From assembly GCA_945870175.1 (NCBI GenBank), contig CAMBRJ010000071.1:1-9596 (forward strand): a DNA stretch of 9,596 nucleotides, in the 5' to 3' direction. The stretch comes from Gemmatimonas phototrophica. Its GTDB lineage: Bacteria; Gemmatimonadota; Gemmatimonadetes; Gemmatimonadales; Gemmatimonadaceae. Shown here one piece after another: positions 5,563 through 9,596 of this stretch (position 1 is its first letter; each line of letters begins with the position of its first letter). The notes under the pieces were generated by a model. It ran no database searches. It was not told the DNA's origin and worked only from the letters and a program-made list of their open reading frames with translations. The position numbers were made by a program, and so were the translations under genes.

Positions 5563-7358
5563 GCGGGATCAACGATTTCGCCTTCAAGATGGCGACCGTC
5601 AACGGCACCGGCTCGGCCAGCGCCAACAGCCTGCTGATGCAGGCGATCTTCCGCATGGGCATCCCCGTCACGGGCAAGAACATCTTCCCGTCGAACATTC
5701 AGGGCCTGCCCACGTTCTACGAAGTACGTGTCAGCAAGGACGGCTACACCGCGCGTCCGCAGCATGTGGACTTGGTGGTGGCGCTCAATCCCAGCACCTA
5801 CGCCAAGGACGTGGCCACGGTGCGCCCGGGTGGCTACCTCCTGTACGACTCGTCGTGGCCGTTGGAGGCCGAGCTCGAACGCGAAGGCATCACGATTCTT
5901 GGTATCCCGTTCGGACGCATGTGCGTGGACACCTTTGTCGGTGACCGCGACCGCACTTTGCTGCGCAACATCGTGTACGCCGGCGCGCTCGCGGCGCTGC
6001 TCGAGATCGACATGGACATCGTCGGCCAGATGCTGATCGAGAAGTTCTCCAAGAAAAAGAAGCTCCTCGAGTCCAACAACACGGCCATCCGCCTGGGCTA
6101 CGACTACGCGAAGGCGCACTTCGCCTGTCCGCTGCCCTTCCATCTCGAGAAGATGGACGCCACCGGCGATTCCATCATCATCGACGGCAACACCGCCGCC
6201 GGCTTGGGTGCGGTGTACGCCGGCGCCACGGTGGGTGCGTGGTATCCCATCACGCCGTCCACGTCGCTCATGGAAGCCTTCCGCAGCTTTTGCGAACGCT
6301 TCCGCGTGGAGCCGGAGACGGGACTGCACAAGTACTGCATCATTCAAGCGGAAGACGAACTCTCGGCGGCCGGCATCACGATCGGCGCCGGCTGGGCGGG
6401 CGCCCGCGCGTTCACGAACACGTCGGGCCCCGGCATCTCGCTCATGCAGGAGTTCATCGGTCTCGCGTACTACACGGAAATTCCCGCGGTCTTCTACGAT
6501 ATTCAGCGCACGGGGCCGGCCACCGGCATGCCTACCCGCACGCAGCAGTGCGACTTGATGTCGCTGGCCTACGCGTCGCACGGCGACACGAAGCATATCG
6601 TGCTCTTCCCGTGCAGCCCCGAAGAGTGCTTCTACATCGGCACTACGGCGTTCGATCTGGCCGAGCGCTTCCAGACGCCGGTGTTTGTGGCGAGCGATCT
6701 CGACATCGGCATGAACGACTGGATGTGCAAGCGCCTAGTGTGGGACGACAGCTATCAGCCCGATCGCGGAAAGGTGCTCGATGCCGCCGCACTCGAGCAG
6801 GTCAAGAAGTTTTCGCGGTATCTGGATGTGGATGGCGACGGGATCGCGGCGCGCACCCTGCCGGGCGTGCACCCCAACGGCGCGTACTTCGTGCGCGGCT
6901 CGGGGCACGACAAGCACGGCGCCTACACCGAAGACTCCGACGCGTATCAGGAAGTCGTGGATCGGCTCACGCGCAAGTTCGCCACCGCCGCCACCGTGGT
7001 GCCGGCGCCGGAGTTCCACCTGCAGCCCAACGCGCACGTGGCCATCGTCTCGCTGGGCAGCTGCCACTCGGCCGTGTTGGAAGCCATCGATCGCCTGCGT
7101 GAGCAAGGGATCGTGGCCGACTACATGCGGATCAAGGCCTTCCCGTTCAACAGCAGCGTGCGCGAATTCATCGACGCGCACGACGCGGTGTTCGTCGTGG
7201 AGCAGAACCGCGACGCGCAACTCCGCGCCATGCTGGCCATTGAAACCGGTGTGCCGCGTGACAACATGACGCCGGTGCTCGACTACGGCGGTATGCCCCT
7301 CACCGCTAATGTGGTCGTGACCGCGATCGCGAACCATTTCGCCCAGGTGCCCGCATGA
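5559..7358 (+). CDS. korA: 2-oxoacid (2-oxoglutarate):acceptor oxidoreductase alpha subunit, gamma-alpha fusion
   Basis: This 599-aa subunit pairs with KorB to decarboxylate a 2-oxoacid to its acyl-CoA. Residues about 10-195 are the gamma domain. It begins MATVNGTGSASANSL, has NIFPSNIQGLPTFYEVRVS, and ends in the lysine-rich stretch KKKK. The alpha (pyrimidine-binding) domain starts near 208 with GNTAAGLGAVYAGA. It contains YPITPST (229-235), which contacts the 2-oxoacid carboxylate, and RTGPATGMPTRTQQCDL (317-333), the CoA-side loop. Domain II follows from about 490 (HVAIVSLGSCHSAVLEAI). The fused gamma-alpha layout is that of KorA-type enzymes rather than the four-domain single-chain pyruvate oxidoreductases. 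I assign 2-oxoglutarate by subunit layout and by the korC partner. Start ATG 5559 overlaps the korC stop (ATGA), with a weak GGTGAG just before it. Confidence 0.87.
   Translation: MSGINDFAFKMATVNGTGSASANSLLMQAIFRMGIPVTGKNIFPSNIQGLPTFYEVRVSKDGYTARPQHVDLVVALNPSTYAKDVATVRPGGYLLYDSSWPLEAELEREGITILGIPFGRMCVDTFVGDRDRTLLRNIVYAGALAALLEIDMDIVGQMLIEKFSKKKKLLESNNTAIRLGYDYAKAHFACPLPFHLEKMDATGDSIIIDGNTAAGLGAVYAGATVGAWYPITPSTSLMEAFRSFCERFRVEPETGLHKYCIIQAEDELSAAGITIGAGWAGARAFTNTSGPGISLMQEFIGLAYYTEIPAVFYDIQRTGPATGMPTRTQQCDLMSLAYASHGDTKHIVLFPCSPEECFYIGTTAFDLAERFQTPVFVASDLDIGMNDWMCKRLVWDDSYQPDRGKVLDAAALEQVKKFSRYLDVDGDGIAARTLPGVHPNGAYFVRGSGHDKHGAYTEDSDAYQEVVDRLTRKFATAATVVPAPEFHLQPNAHVAIVSLGSCHSAVLEAIDRLREQGIVADYMRIKAFPFNSSVREFIDAHDAVFVVEQNRDAQLRAMLAIETGVPRDNMTPVLDYGGMPLTANVVVTAIANHFAQVPA
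7345..7349 (+). promoter_or_regulatory. Ribosome binding site of korB
   Basis: AGGTG lies 5 nt before the korB ATG, inside the last codons of korA. It supports the ATG at 7355, which overlaps the korA stop as ATGA. Coupled translation would keep the alpha and beta subunits in step. Confidence 0.6.
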
Positions 7359-8410
7359 CGTCCATTGCCAAACCACCGGTTCGACATCCTGGCCTGCAGC
7401 GCAATGCGCTGGGCTTCACCGTCCGCGATTACGAAGGCGCGATGTCCACGCTCTGTGCCGGCTGTGGACACGACTCCGTCACGGCGGCCCTCGTGCAGTC
7501 GTTCTGGGAGCTGTCGCTGCCGCCGCACCGTGCGGCCAAGATGAGCGGCATCGGCTGCTCGTCGAAAACCACGGCGTATTTCATGAAGCAGTCGCACGGC
7601 TTCAATAGCGTGCACGGCCGCATGCCGTCGGTCACGTCGGGCGCGAGTGCCGCCAATCGCGACCTCACTTACATCGGCATTTCAGGCGACGGCGACTCGC
7701 TCAGCATCGGCCTCGGTCAGCTGTCGCACGCCATTCGTCGCAACGTGCGCATGCTGTACGTGATCGACAACAACGGCGTGTACGGCCTCACCAAAGGACA
7801 GTTCTCGGCGTCGGCCGACGTCGGCTCCACGTCCAAAAAGGGTGAAGCCAACATGCAGCAGCCCATCGACCCGGTGCTGCTGGCGCTCACGCTGGGCGCG
7901 ACCTTCGTGGCCCGCAGCTTCTCGGGCGACAAGGCGCAGCTCGTGCCGATTCTCAAGGCCGGCCTCTCGCATAACGGCCTCGCCCTCATCGACGTCATCT
8001 CGCCGTGCGTGACGTTCAACGACCACGAAGGCTCGACCAAGAGCTATAAGTTCACGCGTGACCATGAGGTCGAGATTTCGGCGGCGGACTTCGTGCCCTT
8101 GCGCCGAGAGATCACGGCGCCGGAGACCGAGAGCGACGTGTCGGTGGTGGCCATGCACGACGGCAGTACCGTGCGTTTCCGCAAAACGGCCAACGGCTAC
8201 GACGCCACCAACCGTGAGCAGGCCTACGCGCACGTGCGCGCCTGCCAGCTGCGGCACGAAGTGGCCACGGGATTGCTGTTCATCGACGAAAGCGGCCAGG
8301 ACATGCATGCCATGGCCAAGACCACGACGCAACCGCTGGTGGACGTGCCGTTTGCCGATCTGTGTCCGGGCAATGCAGCCCTGCAGTCGTTGATGGCGCT
8401 GTATCGCTAG
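7355..8410 (+). CDS. korB: 2-oxoacid (2-oxoglutarate):acceptor oxidoreductase beta subunit, TPP and [4Fe-4S] binding
   Basis: This 351-aa subunit holds the thiamine diphosphate and the proximal cluster. The four cluster cysteines expected for the family are present: Cys34 and Cys37 in CAGCGHD, Cys68 in GIGCSSK and Cys218 in ISPCVTF. The TPP/Mg motif runs from GDGDS at 111-115 to NN at 139-140, followed by GVYGLTKGQFSA. HGRMPSVTSGASAANRDL (87-104) sits where family members have a HGRxxxxxxGxxxAN loop. The KGEANMQQPIDPVLLALTLGATFVARSFSGD stretch is typical of the KorB-like group. About 110 residues after the core (from about 240) form a C-terminal extension that gives the protein its 38-kDa size. 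It is the last gene of korCAB, and the serine hydrolase follows after a short gap with no visible terminator. Confidence 0.9.
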   Translation: MTSIAKPPVRHPGLQRNALGFTVRDYEGAMSTLCAGCGHDSVTAALVQSFWELSLPPHRAAKMSGIGCSSKTTAYFMKQSHGFNSVHGRMPSVTSGASAANRDLTYIGISGDGDSLSIGLGQLSHAIRRNVRMLYVIDNNGVYGLTKGQFSASADVGSTSKKGEANMQQPIDPVLLALTLGATFVARSFSGDKAQLVPILKAGLSHNGLALIDVISPCVTFNDHEGSTKSYKFTRDHEVEISAADFVPLRREITAPETESDVSVVAMHDGSTVRFRKTANGYDATNREQAYAHVRACQLRHEVATGLLFIDESGQDMHAMAKTTTQPLVDVPFADLCPGNAALQSLMALYR

Positions 8411-8452
8411 GGGACGTTCGCCGATGTGATGAGTCACTCTTTCCACCCAGCC

Positions 8453-9596
8453 ATGACCAGTCGTCGTCAGTCCCTCATTGGCACGGCGTTCCTGTTTACG
8501 CTACTGGCCGTCACACCGAACGCGCACGCACAGGGTGTCGCGCCGACGCCGGGTACGCTCGCCGCCAACCCCGACATCCTTGCGGCCGAGCGTCTCTTCT
8601 CGGCGTGGATGGACGGTCAGCTCGCCTATCGCGGGCTTCCGGGCGCCGCCGTGGGCGTGGTCTACGATCAGCAGCTGGTGTGGTCGCAGGGGTTCGGGTT
8701 CGCCGATGTGAAGAACCGCGTGCCCATGACGCCGCAGGTGAAGTTCCGTATCGCGTCGCACAGCAAGATGTTCGCGGCCATTGCCATCATGCAGCTGCGC
8801 GAAGAGGGGAAGATCCGCCTCGACGATCCGGTCGAGAAGTTTCTGCCCTGGTTCAAGGCAAAACCGGCGGGCGATGACGATGGCGTGATTACCATCGAGC
8901 AGCTGCTGTCGCACACGTCGGGGTTGCAGCGCGAGGCGGGTGATCACTGGACGTCGTACAACTTCCCCAGCGAAGACGAACTGAAGCGCCTGTACAGCGA
9001 TCGTCAGGCGGCCTTCGCGCCGAATGTTCGCTGGAAGTATTCCAACTTGGCGTTTGCGGTGGCGGGGCTGGTGGTGGAGCAGATCACCGGGCAGAAGTGG
9101 GCGGCGTATGTACAGCAGCAGATGCTCACACCGCTGGGCATGAGCGCCACGAGTGTCGATCAGAACGTGTCGGGACTGACCGTGCCGTACATGCGTCGCA
9201 TGCCCGATGGGTCGCGCGATGTGCTGCCATTTGTGGATGCCCGCGGCATGGCGGCGGCGACCGGCATGACGTCGAACGTGGACGATCTCGCCAAGTTCGT
9301 ATCGGCGCAGTTCCGTCGGGGAGCACGTGGTGGCGCGCAGATTCTCAGCACGGGGTCGTGGCGCGAGATGCACCGCGTGCGTGCCGTGGATGAAACGTGG
9401 CAGAGTGGCAGCGGCCTCGGCTTCGACTTCAATCGCATAGAGAATCGCACGTGGGTGGGTCACGGCGGTGGGTATCCCGGCAACACCACACAGACGCTCT
9501 TTCAGGTGAACGACAAGGTGGGCGTGATCGTGCTCACCAACACCAACGACGCCAATCCGTCGCAAATTGCCGAGCAGCTCATCGCCACGGTCGGTG
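8453..9596 (+). CDS. Secreted serine hydrolase, beta-lactamase/penicillin-binding-protein class C fold, C-terminus cut
   Basis: The frame has no stop before the window end, leaving 381 residues visible. A signal peptide covers residues 1-26: basic MTSRRQ, a hydrophobic core, then NAHA before Gln27, so export to the periplasm is expected. The PF00144-type active site is complete. Ser102-x-x-Lys105 lies in IASHSKMF, Tyr196-x-Asn198 in WKYSN, and the third motif is HGGG at 337-340. QLLSHTSGLQ (150-159) and TGMTSNVDDLAKF (270-282) are the usual family signatures. Members are esterases, D-amino peptidases or beta-lactamase-like proteins, and substrate cannot be read from sequence. An in-frame ATG at 8429 would add eight residues (MSHSFHPA); neither start has a well-placed Shine-Dalgarno. 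It follows korB by 42 bp on the same strand, probably without functional linkage. Confidence 0.9.
   Translation, partial: MTSRRQSLIGTAFLFTLLAVTPNAHAQGVAPTPGTLAANPDILAAERLFSAWMDGQLAYRGLPGAAVGVVYDQQLVWSQGFGFADVKNRVPMTPQVKFRIASHSKMFAAIAIMQLREEGKIRLDDPVEKFLPWFKAKPAGDDDGVITIEQLLSHTSGLQREAGDHWTSYNFPSEDELKRLYSDRQAAFAPNVRWKYSNLAFAVAGLVVEQITGQKWAAYVQQQMLTPLGMSATSVDQNVSGLTVPYMRRMPDGSRDVLPFVDARGMAAATGMTSNVDDLAKFVSAQFRRGARGGAQILSTGSWREMHRVRAVDETWQSGSGLGFDFNRIENRTWVGHGGGYPGNTTQTLFQVNDKVGVIVLTNTNDANPSQIAEQLIATVG

Noticed and set aside
5517..6596. Long minus-strand open frame opposite korA
   Set aside because: It is an Arg/Val/His-rich shadow of korA with no recognisable domain.
8411..8452. Terminator between korB and the serine hydrolase
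   Set aside because: No GC stem followed by a T run is present in this short gap.
8501..9565. Long minus-strand open frame of about 354 codons opposite the serine hydrolase
   Set aside because: It is His/Arg-rich with no motif. GC-rich genes commonly leave a long open frame on the other strand, and the plus strand carries a complete SxxK/YxN/HGG active site.
1..9596. tRNA, rRNA, CRISPR array, transposase or attachment sites
   Set aside because: I saw no cloverleaf, regularly spaced direct repeats, transposase motifs or terminal inverted repeats.

Overview
The window is GC-rich, gene-dense bacterial chromosome. There is no RNA gene, insertion sequence, CRISPR array or phage gene that I can support. 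An ADP-heptose epimerase for LPS core, a periplasmic serine hydrolase and an aerobe-type KorCAB enzyme point to a Gram-negative soil or water bacterium. The protein style and GC-rich codon use resemble Gemmatimonadota (Gemmatimonas-like). That placement is an impression from the sequence, not a computed result.

Layout. (1) Positions 3-482, plus strand: the C-terminal part of a class I/II PLP-dependent aminotransferase cut by the window edge. (2) Positions 442-2175, minus strand: a three-gene operon read in the order six-TM membrane protein, winged-helix regulator, cis-prenyltransferase (uppS-like). The genes are joined by 8-nt and 4-nt overlaps. Its last gene overlaps the aminotransferase 3' end by 41 bp in convergent orientation. 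(3) Positions 2176-2365: a divergent intergenic region. It holds a good sigma70-type minus-strand promoter that predicts a leaderless mRNA, and nested inverted repeats that look like an operator. (4) Positions 2366-3364, plus strand: hldD. (5) Positions 3365-3753: non-coding, with a degenerate heptanucleotide tandem array. (6) Positions 3754-8410, plus strand: korC-korA-korB, each joined to the next by an ATGA stop/start overlap. (7) Positions 8453-9596, plus strand: a secreted beta-lactamase-fold serine hydrolase that runs off the window.

The central system is korCAB. KorA (gamma-alpha fusion) and KorB (TPP and one [4Fe-4S]) form a 2-oxoacid, most likely 2-oxoglutarate, oxidoreductase. KorC is a GltD-like FAD/NAD(P)H protein with a C-terminal two-cluster ferredoxin domain. 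Together they should make a self-contained 2-oxoglutarate:NAD(P)+ oxidoreductase, of the kind described from Azoarcus evansii. It would pass electrons from TPP through the KorB cluster and the KorC clusters and FAD to NAD(P)+. The second point of interest is the membrane protein/regulator/uppS operon. Its promoter is covered by dyad symmetry, and the coupled winged-helix protein is a natural candidate for the autoregulator. The uppS-like protein is also a divergent form.
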